Below are positions 17,743-26,452 of a DNA stretch of 64,000 nt, in pieces. How positions within the stretch are numbered: the first letter of the stretch is position 1; the number at the start of each line of letters is the position of its first letter. The notes below the pieces were generated by a model. The model worked only from the letters and a program-made list of their open reading frames with translations, had not been told where the DNA came from and did no database searches. The translations under genes and the position numbers were made by a program. This stretch comes from Bryobacterales bacterium (lineage in GTDB: Bacteria; Acidobacteriota; Terriglobia; Bryobacterales; Bryobacteraceae): the NCBI GenBank assembly GCA_016789905.1, contig JAEUQC010000182.1, positions 19,418 to 83,417 on the forward strand, read 5' to 3'.

Positions 17743-18426
17743 ATGTTCTGTGATCGTTGTGGTACCCCGGTGCCGGCTTCGGCCGCGCAATGCCCTCGCT
17801 GCCAGGCGCCGCTCGCCGCTTTGGCGGTAGTTCCGGCGGCTGTCCCCCGTGGTGCGGGCGCCTGGATATCCAGTGGCTGGACGGCCGTAACAGGCAACTT
17901 TTGGATCTTTGTGCTGCTGGGCCTGATATATGTCGCGGCTGGTTCCACCGTGCCCGTGCTGGTGCAGGGGCCTGTCGCGCTTGGGCTGCAATGGGCTGCG
18001 CTACGGCAGGTTTCGGGCAGCCGCGCTGAAGTGAACGACCTCGCGTTCGGCTTCAATCAGTTTCCGCACGCGGTGCTTGTCTGTCTCACCACCAGTTTGC
18101 TGATCGGTGTCGCCACCTTGTTTCTGATCATTCCCGGCCTCATCGCCGCGGCCCTGCTGCAGTTTCCTTACCTGTTGGTCATTGATCGCAAGTTGGACTT
18201 TTGGGGCGCGATCAAGGAGAGCTTTTCCGTTTCGCAACGGCATATGGGCTCGCTATTTGCCCTGTTCCTGCTCCAGGTGTGTCTAGTGATCGGCGGAGTG
18301 CTCTTGTGCGGCGCCGGTGTGCTGGTGGCCATTCCGATGATCTATGCCTCGGCTGCTGCGGCGTACATAGATCTCTTCGGTTTGCAGGCCTCCACAAAGT
18401 CTTCCATCAGCGTAGGGACGCGGTAG
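17743..18426 (+). CDS. Zinc-ribbon polytopic membrane protein
   Basis: 227 residues from the ATG at 17743, with GGAGG 8 bases upstream; the open frame extends further but lacks support. Residues 3-24 form a zinc ribbon (CDRCG and CPRCQ). The rest has five or six hydrophobic helices, with 'NDLAFGFNQFPHAVLVCL' and 'WGAIKESFSVSQRHMGSLFALF', a pattern shared with predicted integral membrane proteins of the glycerophosphodiester-phosphodiesterase membrane-domain type. Function unknown. It is 2 bases from the downstream DUF2752 gene, so probably an operon. Confidence 0.75.
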   Translation: MFCDRCGTPVPASAAQCPRCQAPLAALAVVPAAVPRGAGAWISSGWTAVTGNFWIFVLLGLIYVAAGSTVPVLVQGPVALGLQWAALRQVSGSRAEVNDLAFGFNQFPHAVLVCLTTSLLIGVATLFLIIPGLIAAALLQFPYLLVIDRKLDFWGAIKESFSVSQRHMGSLFALFLLQVCLVIGGVLLCGAGVLVAIPMIYASAAAAYIDLFGLQASTKSSISVGTR

Positions 18427-18428
18427 CC

Positions 18429-18830
18429 ATGACTGATCGCGCGGCAGCACTGGCCCGTCTTGCAATCCCGGCCGGAGCATTGTGCGCCTGCGCGTTGATG
18501 GACCCGCATCGCCCTCCCGCATGGATGATTTGTCCTTTCCGGGCCGTCACCGGCCTGCCCTGTCCCATGTGCGGGATGACGCGTGGTATCGCTGCCCTCA
18601 TTCACGGACAATGGCGGGCTGCCGTGGCCTTCCACTGGTTTAGCCCCCTGGCTCTCGCCGCCCTTGCCGTCTGGATTGCGGCCGACGCCGGACACGCCGC
18701 CCGCCTCTGGAACGGCCGCCGTTTCCATCGTTGGGTCATGCATCCTGCCCCGTGGCTCGCCCTGTTCACACTGTGTACTATCTATGGGGTACTTCGATGG
18801 TGCGGTATACTAGAGAGTCCACACGCGTAG
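18429..18830 (+). CDS. DUF2752 membrane protein
   Basis: 133 residues with three hydrophobic segments and the DUF2752 hallmark 'CPMCGMTRGIAALIHGQW' near residues 40-57. DUF2752 proteins are small membrane proteins of unknown function, often beside zinc-ribbon or CD225-like membrane proteins, as here. It follows the zinc-ribbon gene by 2 bases and precedes the ABC exporter by 9 bases. Confidence 0.88.
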   Translation: MTDRAAALARLAIPAGALCACALMDPHRPPAWMICPFRAVTGLPCPMCGMTRGIAALIHGQWRAAVAFHWFSPLALAALAVWIAADAGHAARLWNGRRFHRWVMHPAPWLALFTLCTIYGVLRWCGILESPHA

Positions 18831-18839
18831 TCCGTTGGC

Positions 18840-19640
18840 GTGACGGATACCAACAAAACAATGACATCAATGTGGAATGGCGACTATCTTTTTCTCTTGG
18901 AGAACCTGATCGTTAAGGACTTCAAGATTCGATATCGCAACATGTCGCTCGGCGTTTTCTGGTCGCTGCTGAATCCGCTAGTCTTGATGGGCGTTCTCAC
19001 TTTCGTTTTTGTGAAAGTGATGCCGAACAACAACGTCCCGAACTTCCCGATCTTTGTGTTATGCGGTCTGGTGCCGTTCAACTTTTTCAGCATCGCCTGG
19101 AACAATGGAACGCTCTCGGTGGCTAACAATGCCGGTCTTATCAAGCGAATTCCCGTTCCAAGGGAAATTGTCCCCATCGCCTCCGTGCTTTCCACCACAA
19201 TTCATCTGGCCATCCAGATAGCGCTCTTGTTACTGTTTGTCGTCGCCTTTGGCCGCGGCGTGAACTGGCATTGGCTTTGGCTTCCTTTGATGTGGGTGTT
19301 GGAAATCGTTTTTGTCTGCGGTTTGGTGCTAGCCACTTCTGCGCTCGATGTTTACCTCCGCGACATGCGATATATTGTCGAGTCGGCGTGTACGGTCCTG
19401 TTCTGGCTGGTTCCCATTTTCTACACGCTGGACATCGTGCCGCGGGAGTATGTCACTGTTTATGAATTCAACCCGCTTGCGGCAATGATTCTCGGCCTCC
19501 GGCGGATCTTGATTGACGGAGTTTCTCCCAACGGAGACGCTGGTCTGGTATACAAGCTGGCGTTTACGTCGACAGTTACTTTCATCCTTGGGCTCTCGCT
19601 CTATTCCCGCCTGAAGAACAAGTTCTTCGACTATCTATAA
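18840..19640 (+). CDS. ABC-2 type polysaccharide/lipid-linked glycan export permease (Wzm/TagG-like)
   Basis: 266 residues from GTG at 18840, or 259 from the ATG at 18861. Six transmembrane helices and the family pattern 'DFKIRYRNMSLGVFWSLLNPL' at the N-terminus, plus 'YLRDMRYIVE' in the middle. These permeases export O-antigen, capsule or teichoic-acid-like glycans with an ATPase partner, which lies 13 bases downstream. No glycosyltransferase cluster adjoins it, so the substrate cannot be named. Confidence 0.92.
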   Translation: MTDTNKTMTSMWNGDYLFLLENLIVKDFKIRYRNMSLGVFWSLLNPLVLMGVLTFVFVKVMPNNNVPNFPIFVLCGLVPFNFFSIAWNNGTLSVANNAGLIKRIPVPREIVPIASVLSTTIHLAIQIALLLLFVVAFGRGVNWHWLWLPLMWVLEIVFVCGLVLATSALDVYLRDMRYIVESACTVLFWLVPIFYTLDIVPREYVTVYEFNPLAAMILGLRRILIDGVSPNGDAGLVYKLAFTSTVTFILGLSLYSRLKNKFFDYL

Positions 19641-19653
19641 GGAACAACCCGCG

Positions 19654-20394
19654 ATGACTGTTATCGAATTCAAAAACGTCTCCAAGGGATTTCACCGCGC
19701 GGTGGGCCAGCGGCTGCTCCGCCACTATCTGGAAGACCTTTTGGGTAAGTCCGATCCAGACTCGTTCCACGCCCTGCGCAATGTGAATTTCGCCATTAAC
19801 GATGGAGAGTCGGTTGCCATCATCGGCGCCAATGGGGCAGGGAAGAGCACTCTGCTCAGCCTGGTGACGCGTCTGGCTCCTCCCTCATCGGGGGAAGTCA
19901 TCATTAACGGGCGCGTGGCCGCGCTTCTGGAACTCGGCGCCGGGTTCCATCCGGACCTCACCGGCCGCGAGAACATCCGGTTAAATGCCTCTCTTCTCGG
20001 CTTCAGCCGAAAGCAGGCCGGCGATCTCTACGAATCGATTGTCGACTTCTCCGAACTGCACGACTTCATCGACGAACCGCTCCGCACCTATTCCAACGGC
20101 ATGATGCTCCGCCTGGCCTTCGCAGTGGCGGTGAATCTCGATCCCCAGATCCTCATTATCGATGAAGTGCTGGCCGTGGGCGACCAGCAATTTCAGGCCA
20201 AGTGCATGGACAAGATCTACGAAATCCGGAATCAGGGCCGCACCATTCTCTGCGTCTCCCACGCTTTGGGAATTCTGCAGACTCTCTGCACGCGAGCCCT
20301 CTGGCTTGATCATGGCCAACTGATCATGGATGGCCCCGTCGCCGAAGTGCTCCACGCCTATGAGGGCCGCGCTCTCCATGCCCCCAGCGAGTAG
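19654..20394 (+). CDS. ABC transporter ATPase for polysaccharide export (Wzt/TagH-like)
   Basis: 246 residues. Walker A 'GANGAGKSTLL', a signature region 'LRTYSNGMMLRLAFAVAV' and Walker B 'QILIIDEVLAVGD' are clear. The chain stops after the nucleotide-binding domain and lacks the C-terminal carbohydrate-binding extension of some Wzt proteins. That points to a system that does not read a terminal sugar modification. AAGGA precedes the ATG. It works with the permease just upstream. Confidence 0.94.
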   Translation: MTVIEFKNVSKGFHRAVGQRLLRHYLEDLLGKSDPDSFHALRNVNFAINDGESVAIIGANGAGKSTLLSLVTRLAPPSSGEVIINGRVAALLELGAGFHPDLTGRENIRLNASLLGFSRKQAGDLYESIVDFSELHDFIDEPLRTYSNGMMLRLAFAVAVNLDPQILIIDEVLAVGDQQFQAKCMDKIYEIRNQGRTILCVSHALGILQTLCTRALWLDHGQLIMDGPVAEVLHAYEGRALHAPSE

Positions 20395-20410
20395 CCGCTA
20401 AACTGGAGAG

Positions 20411-21556
20411 GTGTCCACCCCGCTTACGTCCCTTTCGGAAGAAGACGCTCTCTTCCAGGCTTCCGTTCGCCGCTTCGCCCGCGAGCAAGTGGCACCGCGC
20501 GCCCGGGAGATGGATCACAACGCCGCCATCCATCCAGCGCTCCTCAAACAGCTCTTCTCGCTTGGCCTCACGGCCATTGAGATTCCCGAGGAGTTTGGCG
20601 GCCAGGGTGGCACCTTCTTTCAGTCCATTCTCGCCGTGGAAGAGATCGCCGCTGCCGACCCTGGTGTCGCGGTTCTCGTCGACGTTCAGAACACACTCGT
20701 CGTGAACGCCATTCGCGACTACGGCAGCCCCGCGCAACAAGCCAGGTTCCTTCCCGCGCTCGCCGCCGATACCATTGGCGCCTATGCGTTGAGCGAGGCC
20801 AACTCCGGTTCCGACGCCTTCGCGCTCGCCACGCGCGCCCTCGCCGATGGCGACCACTACCTGCTGACAGGCCGCAAGCTCTGGATTTCCAACGCCGCCG
20901 AAGCGGGCCTGTTTCTGGTCTTTGCCACCGTCAATCCGGAGGCCGGTCACCGCGGCATCACCTGCTTTCTCGTGGAGCGTGGTACGCCGGGGCTATCCGT
21001 GGGCCGGAAGGAAGACAAGCTCGGCATCCGCTGTTCCTCGACGTGTGAGGTAGTGCTCGACAACTGTCGTGTTCCCGCCGCGAACATTCTGGGGGAACCT
21101 GGAAAGGGGTACAAGGTCGCCATTGAAACGTTGAATGGCGGCCGCATCGCCATCGGCGCCCAATTGGTCGGCTTGGCGGACGGGGCGTTGCGCCACGCCA
21201 TCGCCTATGCCCGGCAACGGCGCCAGTTCGGCAAAACCATTGCTGAGTTCCAGGGCGTGCAGTTCCAGTTGGCCGAAATGGCCATGCAAGTGGAGTCCGC
21301 CAGGCTGATGGTCTACAACGCCGCTCGCCTGCGAATCGCCGGTCTGCCGTATGTGAAGGAGGCGGCGATGGCCAAGCTCCACTCGTCGCTGATCGCGGAA
21401 GAAGTGGCCAGCCAGGCAGTGGAGATTTTCGGCGGAATTGGCTTTACTAAGGAGTGTCCGGCGGAAAAACTTTATCGGGACTCGAAGATCGGCAGAATCT
21501 ACGAAGGCACCAGCAACATGCAGCGAATGACAATCGCGAAGGAAATTCTTTCGTAA
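20411..21556 (+). CDS. Acyl-CoA dehydrogenase
   Basis: 381 residues, the usual length for the family; GTG start 16 bases after the ABC ATPase gene. It oxidises acyl-CoA to the enoyl-CoA with FAD. Seen: 'YALSEANSGSDAFAL' (FAD/substrate loop), 'ITCFLVERGTPGLSVGRKEDKLGIR', 'FGKTIAEFQGVQFQLAEMA' and the C-terminal 'AVEIFGGIGFTKECPAEKLYRDSKIGRIYEGTS' region (quoted in parts) carrying the catalytic-base segment. Substrate chain length cannot be inferred. Its close spacing to the exporter genes may reflect co-transcription rather than shared function. Confidence 0.93.
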   Translation: MSTPLTSLSEEDALFQASVRRFAREQVAPRAREMDHNAAIHPALLKQLFSLGLTAIEIPEEFGGQGGTFFQSILAVEEIAAADPGVAVLVDVQNTLVVNAIRDYGSPAQQARFLPALAADTIGAYALSEANSGSDAFALATRALADGDHYLLTGRKLWISNAAEAGLFLVFATVNPEAGHRGITCFLVERGTPGLSVGRKEDKLGIRCSSTCEVVLDNCRVPAANILGEPGKGYKVAIETLNGGRIAIGAQLVGLADGALRHAIAYARQRRQFGKTIAEFQGVQFQLAEMAMQVESARLMVYNAARLRIAGLPYVKEAAMAKLHSSLIAEEVASQAVEIFGGIGFTKECPAEKLYRDSKIGRIYEGTSNMQRMTIAKEILS

Positions 21557-21597
21557 CCTGGGGAAACTTTCAGCCATCCATCATGCTAGGAGACACT

Positions 21598-22395
21598 ATG
21601 CGGTTCGCCCTGCCCCTTCTGTTCGCCTTGGCCTTGGTCCCTGTCTCGTCCGCGGCGCCCGCGAAGGCGGAGCCCACCGAAGCGGAACTGCAACGGATCA
21701 TCGAGAAATTTGCCCAAAAGGAAAGCGAGTTCCTCCTCGCCCGTGAACGCTACACCTACCGCCAAACCGTGCGCGTCGAAGATTTTGACGGGGGCGGGTC
21801 TCCCGGCGGCCGCTACGATTTGGTGTCGGATATCATTTTCACAAGCAATGGCAAACGAAATGAACGGATCGTCCGCGCACCAGTGTCGACAATCAAGTTC
21901 GTAACGTTCTCCCCGGAAGATGAACAGGACATTCGAAGCGTGCAGCCGTTCGTGCTCAACTCCAAGGAATTGCCCAAATATCACGTGCGCTATTTGGGGC
22001 GGGAGAAGCTCGATGAAATCGATACCCTCGCTTTTGCGGTCAAGCCAAAGGAGATGATCCCCGGCGAGCGCTACTTTGCCGGCATCGCCTGGGTGGACGA
22101 ACAGGATCTGCAAATCGTCAAAACCTACGGCCGCGCCACCGGCAAATTGAAGAAGGGGAATGACCAACGCTTCCCCAAGTTCGAGACCTTTCGGGAACAA
22201 ATCGACGGGAAGTACTGGTTCCCCACCCTGACTCGCGCCGACGATACGCTCTACTTTGAGGATTCCGCCGTGCGTCTGAAAATGCGCGTGAAGTATGAGG
22301 ACTATAAGCAGTTCAAAGGGGACACAACCATCACCTTCGGCGACGTGGTTCCTGATTCTCCTCCGGCCACTCCCGCGCCTCCGAAAAAGCCTTAA
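21598..22395 (+). CDS. Secreted protein, possibly LolA/outer-membrane-lipoprotein-sorting-like
   Basis: 265 residues from the ATG at 21598, preceded by AGGAG at 5 bases. A signal peptide ('LPLLFALALVPVSSAA') is followed by a mainly beta domain with 'YRQTVRVEDFDGG' and 'EMIPGERYFAGIAWVDEQDLQIVKTYG' (quoted in parts). Such features occur in acidobacterial secreted proteins distantly like LolA-fold sorting proteins. The C-terminus is proline-rich. I do not recognise a specific function. It is expressed from the same strand as acyl-CoA dehydrogenase and the radical SAM gene. Confidence 0.6.
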   Translation: MRFALPLLFALALVPVSSAAPAKAEPTEAELQRIIEKFAQKESEFLLARERYTYRQTVRVEDFDGGGSPGGRYDLVSDIIFTSNGKRNERIVRAPVSTIKFVTFSPEDEQDIRSVQPFVLNSKELPKYHVRYLGREKLDEIDTLAFAVKPKEMIPGERYFAGIAWVDEQDLQIVKTYGRATGKLKKGNDQRFPKFETFREQIDGKYWFPTLTRADDTLYFEDSAVRLKMRVKYEDYKQFKGDTTITFGDVVPDSPPATPAPPKKP

Positions 22396-22481
22396 GAATC
22401 GGCGTTCACCCCTCAGGATTCCCCACTCAATTGGGAATACGTGCGGGAAAGCCCTTAGCTATGCTTAAATGAAGCGTTAGT

Positions 22482-23528
22482 ATGCCGAGCCTTGCCACAC
22501 GGCTCCGTCGCAATTTGCAGGCGGGGAATCGACGTCTGCGCGAACTGCGCATGATCGGGAAGGGTCTTCTCTCCACCGATCATATTGTGCAGGCGCACAT
22601 TATTCCCATGCGCCGGTGCAATCTTGCCTGTACGTACTGTAACGAGTACGACGACGTATCCAAACCCGTCGATGTGGAGATCATGAAAGCTCGCGTCGAT
22701 CACCTCGCGAAATTGGGTGCGACGCTCATCATGATCAGCGGCGGCGAACCGCTGTTACACCCGGAATTGGAGCAGATCATCGCCCGCATTCGCCATCATG
22801 GCCGTATTGCCGGTATGATCACCAACGGCTATCTCCTGATGCCGGATCGAATCCAGCGCCTGAACGCCGCGCGTCTCGACCATCTGCAGATCTCCATCGA
22901 CAACGTGATGCCCGACGAGGTCTCGAAGAAAAGCCTCAAAGTCCTCGACAAAAAGCTGCAAATGCTCGCCGAGCACGCCGATTTTCACGTCAACATCAAC
23001 TCCGTTCTTGGCGGCGGTACCAAAACTCCGGAGGACGCGCTTGTCATCGGCCGCCGGGCTTTGGAACTCGGTTTCTCCTGCACCGTTGGCATCATCCACG
23101 ATGGCCACGGCCAGTTGAAGCCGCTAGGCGAGCGGGAACTCAAGGTCTACCGCGAGTTCAAGAAACTGGACCAGCGCAGCTTCGCGCACTTCTCAGGATT
23201 TCAAGAGAAGGTAGTGCTCGGCCAAACTATCGACTGGCGCTGCCGTGCCGGTTCGCGATACCTGTACGTCTGTGAGGATGGTCTGGTTCACTACTGCTCC
23301 CAGCAGCGCGGCTATCCCGGCGTTCCCCTTCTCGAATATACTTCCGAGGATGTTCGCCGCGAGTTCCTTACAAAAAAGGACTGCGCGCCGCACTGCACCA
23401 TCTCCTGCGTCCACATGACTTCGCACATGGACTACTGGCGCGCGCCGCAGACGCTCGAATCGGGCTTGAACCAATTGCACAAGCCCGGAGTCGAAGAACT
23501 GATCAATATTCAGAGCGTCGGCCGCTGA
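22482..23528 (+). CDS. Radical SAM protein with cysteine-rich C-terminus
   Basis: 348 residues. The [4Fe-4S]/SAM motif 'CNLACTYC' lies near residues 45-52, followed by 'ISGGEPLLHPELEQI' and 'DHLQISID'. The C-terminal part carries several cysteines ('CRAGSRYLYVC', 'YCSQQRG', 'CAPHCTISC') that could bind an auxiliary SPASM/twitch-type cluster. Substrate unknown; no short peptide gene of the RiPP-precursor type was seen beside it. The 3' end overlaps the convergent PEP-CTERM gene by 19 bases. Confidence 0.88.
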   Translation: MPSLATRLRRNLQAGNRRLRELRMIGKGLLSTDHIVQAHIIPMRRCNLACTYCNEYDDVSKPVDVEIMKARVDHLAKLGATLIMISGGEPLLHPELEQIIARIRHHGRIAGMITNGYLLMPDRIQRLNAARLDHLQISIDNVMPDEVSKKSLKVLDKKLQMLAEHADFHVNINSVLGGGTKTPEDALVIGRRALELGFSCTVGIIHDGHGQLKPLGERELKVYREFKKLDQRSFAHFSGFQEKVVLGQTIDWRCRAGSRYLYVCEDGLVHYCSQQRGYPGVPLLEYTSEDVRREFLTKKDCAPHCTISCVHMTSHMDYWRAPQTLESGLNQLHKPGVEELINIQSVGR

Positions 23529-24364
23529 CGGCGAAGCAGCGACACTGTTCCCAGCCCCAGGCCCGTCAAAAACATGGCGCCCGGCTCGGGCACATCCGTG
23601 TAACTCCATTTCACGATGTCGTGGTTTTCAAATGCTCCGCCGGTGGAAGAAGTGAACCCAATATAGGCGCTGTCGCCGTTTTCCAGGTTCAGAAGCCGGC
23701 CAAGATCGACCGCTACCGTCAACAGCGGTTTCGATAAGTCATCGAAGTAAATAGAAAGCGCTCCCGGAAGATACGTGATCATTACGTCGTAGATAGTCCC
23801 GTTCGACATGTCTTTCTGTGGCAGTGCGATGCCAAGAGTAGGATTGCCGAACGCGCCGTCTTCGTCGGCGCAGTGTTCCGGACGGTTAGCGGCCACGCCA
23901 AGGCTCTGCACCGCAATATGATTCCCATTCGGTTCGCAGTAACTAGGTTTGTTGTTCCACGTGTCGAACTCGATCGCCAGGCTATTGCCGATGCCATAAT
24001 AGCCGATTCCGCTGGCATATAGCCCCATCGCCGTCGCGCTGGAATTTTGAATAGTGAACGTAAAGCCGTCGGCGCCATTGTTGATCACGCCCGGTTCCCA
24101 GTCCGGTGTGTACCCGCCGCGATCGGTGATTTGGAACTGGAACGTGGTGGTGAAGCCATTCTGCACCACTACGCGATCATTCAACCAAACGGCGCTCACC
24201 TGATTTTCCTGCGCTTCTGTCAAGCGGAGGCGGTTTGCCGAAAGGGTGGCGTCGCCGACCATCGTCAACCCGGCCGGGCTGCTGAAATCGGCAAACGTAA
24301 AGGCGGTGGCCGGCGCTGCCGGGGCCAGGCTAAGCAGCCACATCGCAGCCTTTGTCACTTTCAT
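23510..24364 (-). CDS. PEP-CTERM protein with legume-lectin-like domain
   Basis: 284 residues from the ATG at 24364 (7 fewer than the longest frame); AGG lies 9 bases upstream. Signal peptide, then a beta-sandwich of L-type lectin character: 'NNGADGFTFTIQN', 'SLAIEFDTWNN', 'HIAVQSLG', 'YDVMITYLPGALSIYFDD', 'YIGFTSSTGG'. The C-terminus 'VPEPGAMFLTGLGLGTVSLLRRQR' (quoted in parts) is a PEP-CTERM sorting tail: motif, hydrophobic helix, basic end. Such proteins are processed by an exosortase and linked to extracellular polymer production. It ends next to an operon for a secreted glycan. Confidence 0.88.
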   Translation of the reverse strand: MKVTKAAMWLLSLAPAAPATAFTFADFSSPAGLTMVGDATLSANRLRLTEAQENQVSAVWLNDRVVVQNGFTTTFQFQITDRGGYTPDWEPGVINNGADGFTFTIQNSSATAMGLYASGIGYYGIGNSLAIEFDTWNNKPSYCEPNGNHIAVQSLGVAANRPEHCADEDGAFGNPTLGIALPQKDMSNGTIYDVMITYLPGALSIYFDDLSKPLLTVAVDLGRLLNLENGDSAYIGFTSSTGGAFENHDIVKWSYTDVPEPGAMFLTGLGLGTVSLLRRQRPTL

Positions 24365-24480
24365 TGCGGAGTACCTCGACTCCATTAAGCCAGCCCCGCG
24401 CGCGCCGCCCTATAGGCCAAATCACCCGCCGGTAATGGGCGTTCCCGCCTCACGTACTGGCACGCGCGCGTCGTCTGGTG

Positions 24481-25296
24481 CTAGAACTCGAAGAACATTC
24501 GGCCGGTTACACCTGTCCGAGTGTACGCACCGAACTTGTTCTGATGGTCAAGCGAGATGTAATACCCGTAGTGGCGTGATAACCACTTCCGGAAAAACAG
24601 TTGCGCGGAGACGCTGTTCAGGTTCACCTCAAGCGGCGTTGTCGCAATGTAGGTGTATACTTCCTTGCCTCCGCCCACCACGGCGCCTACCCAGTATTTC
24701 CCTTCTTGTCCGCGTTGCGCCGCCACACTTGCCGAACTGGACAATTTATTGTCCGGCTGGTTCCGGTTCAGAAAGTAGTTACCCTCCACAATCATCTTTC
24801 GCGGATAGTAAATGAACCCGGTATTGTAGATGTGCCCCTTGGTCAGACTTCCAAACGAGAAATGGGAGTACCCGGCGGCCAGCACCAGCCGGCGGTTAAA
24901 GGCCGGTTTGTAGAATCCCTTAACGTCATACCGTTGATGGGGGAACAACGATACGCCGTTCCGCGCGGGCGCAAAACTGAACCCCTGCGTCGTGTAGAAG
25001 TTCTTGCTCCAGTTGGCGAAACTGAAGAAGCCGATGTTCTGCTGAGTAACGCCTGGCCGCGTCTGCGAGTTGAATAGAAACACCGGCGTGAATCGCGGGT
25101 TGTGCCGCAGCCATAGTGCCGCGTCCGCGCCCCGCCAGTAGCCGTAGCCGTTTGTCACGCCGCTATGATACGTGCCCACCTCCAGCAACACGGGCAGCGG
25201 ACTTTCATAGCCAGGCCGCTCGAATGTGGCCGGCGTCTCCTGCGTCTGCCCCCACATAGTGGTCGCCGCAATCAATGTCAGTATCAATAACCGCAT
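24481..25296 (-). CDS. YaiO-family outer-membrane beta-barrel protein
   Basis: 271 residues with a signal peptide ('LLILTLIAATTMWGQ'). Many alternating aromatic strands follow ('YHSGVTNGYGYWRGADAALW', 'GYYISLDHQNKFGAYT'), and the chain ends in 'MFFEF', a terminal Phe as in outer-membrane barrels. This matches the YaiO-type barrel (TIGR04390-like) found beside glycosyltransferases in secreted-polysaccharide loci. It is the last gene of the minus-strand operon, 11 bases after the bactofilin gene; a role as export pore is inferred. Confidence 0.75.
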   Translation of the reverse strand: MRLLILTLIAATTMWGQTQETPATFERPGYESPLPVLLEVGTYHSGVTNGYGYWRGADAALWLRHNPRFTPVFLFNSQTRPGVTQQNIGFFSFANWSKNFYTTQGFSFAPARNGVSLFPHQRYDVKGFYKPAFNRRLVLAAGYSHFSFGSLTKGHIYNTGFIYYPRKMIVEGNYFLNRNQPDNKLSSSASVAAQRGQEGKYWVGAVVGGGKEVYTYIATTPLEVNLNSVSAQLFFRKWLSRHYGYYISLDHQNKFGAYTRTGVTGRMFFEF

Positions 25297-25307
25297 CCCC
25301 TACTCCT

Positions 25308-26450
25308 TCACGCCTGCGCCGCCGGGCCGCGCGCGGCCTCCAGCCATGCCACCGGCGTCGACACAGCCACCACTCGCTGCGCGGAAGCCAGTTTTCCGTT
25401 CACAACCACGTTGCTTTCTACCGTCATCACACCCCCTGCGTAGGCCGCCACCGGCAGCCCTTCCCTCAGTCCGCGCACGCCGCGCGTCAGGCGCAACGCG
25501 CCGCCGGCGTGCAATAGGCCCTGAAAATATGTGTTCGGCTTCAGCGTCATGTCTCCGCCAGCCACCAGATTGCCTTTAATCACCGATGCCGCGCCAATGG
25601 TAATCGAGCCATGCGCTTTCAGGTCGCCTTCCAGCAGGCTCTCTTTCGGGCACGAAAAATTCCCGCGAACCACAAAAGCTGCGCGCAGGTGTAGCGGCGC
25701 CGACAGGTGGAGGTCGCCATTGTACAAATACGTATTCCCACCCATGGAAAACAGTTTCGCCGGATCGTATCCGTTGGCCGGAGCGGTACGGTTGTCCAGA
25801 TGCGGCAACTGCACCACCACCGGCGGCGCCATCTCGATTTGCAGCTCGTTTTCGTGACGCCCTTCCGTGAACACCTCCGGCGCAAACAGCGACTGCGCCT
25901 GTGCGCCCGGATGCAGTTCAATCGATGTCCGCGATGTCACCCGGGACATCACTTTGACGTCCTCATTCATGGTCAAATGTTTCACCGCGTCCACCCAGCG
26001 CCGCACGCGAACGCTGTAACCAATGTGAAGTGTTCCGTCAACGGCCAGTGCCTGTAGGTGCGTATCTTCCCCGATGGTGCAGTTCCCCTTCACCATCAGT
26101 TCCCGTTCGAATTCGCAATCGCGCCCGCAGGAAAAATCCCCTTCAATCACCAGAATTTCGCGCTCCCGGCGTCCCGCTGGATACTGCGCCGCGCCGGCCA
26201 CGAAGATGCGCTCTCCGCCTTTGTCGAACACGCGAAGTCCGGTTGTGCTGTTCGTTGCGCGAGGCAACGTGCGGACCCAGTTTGCCATTTTGCTCCGGAA
26301 CGATTGGCCAAAGTAGTCTTCCAGCCGGACGTAGCCCATGTCGAGTTCCGCGGATTGCCTGCCGCGAATCTGCCGCCACGCCCGGTGGGCCAACGAAAAG
26401 TGCAGATAGTAAATGGCGCAGAATAGGAGGGCGAATAGCAAAAAGGTCAT
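25308..26450 (-). CDS. Membrane-anchored bactofilin-like polymer protein
   Basis: 380 residues from the ATG at 26450, with AAGGAG 7 bases upstream. The long open frame extends into the preceding gene and is not used. An N-terminal transmembrane helix is followed by a short helical part. Then come two blocks of repeated beta rungs ('VKGNCTIGEDTHLQALAVDG', 'LEGDLKAHGSITIGAAS', 'IKGNLVAGGDMTLKPN') typical of the right-handed beta-helix of bactofilins. It is larger than usual bactofilins (about 120-200 residues), and most of those lack a strong N-terminal membrane helix. It begins 2 bases after the GT2 stop codon. Inference: it scaffolds or localises the synthase. Confidence 0.75.
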   Translation of the reverse strand: MTFLLFALLFCAIYYLHFSLAHRAWRQIRGRQSAELDMGYVRLEDYFGQSFRSKMANWVRTLPRATNSTTGLRVFDKGGERIFVAGAAQYPAGRREREILVIEGDFSCGRDCEFERELMVKGNCTIGEDTHLQALAVDGTLHIGYSVRVRRWVDAVKHLTMNEDVKVMSRVTSRTSIELHPGAQAQSLFAPEVFTEGRHENELQIEMAPPVVVQLPHLDNRTAPANGYDPAKLFSMGGNTYLYNGDLHLSAPLHLRAAFVVRGNFSCPKESLLEGDLKAHGSITIGAASVIKGNLVAGGDMTLKPNTYFQGLLHAGGALRLTRGVRGLREGLPVAAYAGGVMTVESNVVVNGKLASAQRVVAVSTPVAWLEAARGPAAQA

Positions 26451-26452
26451 CG

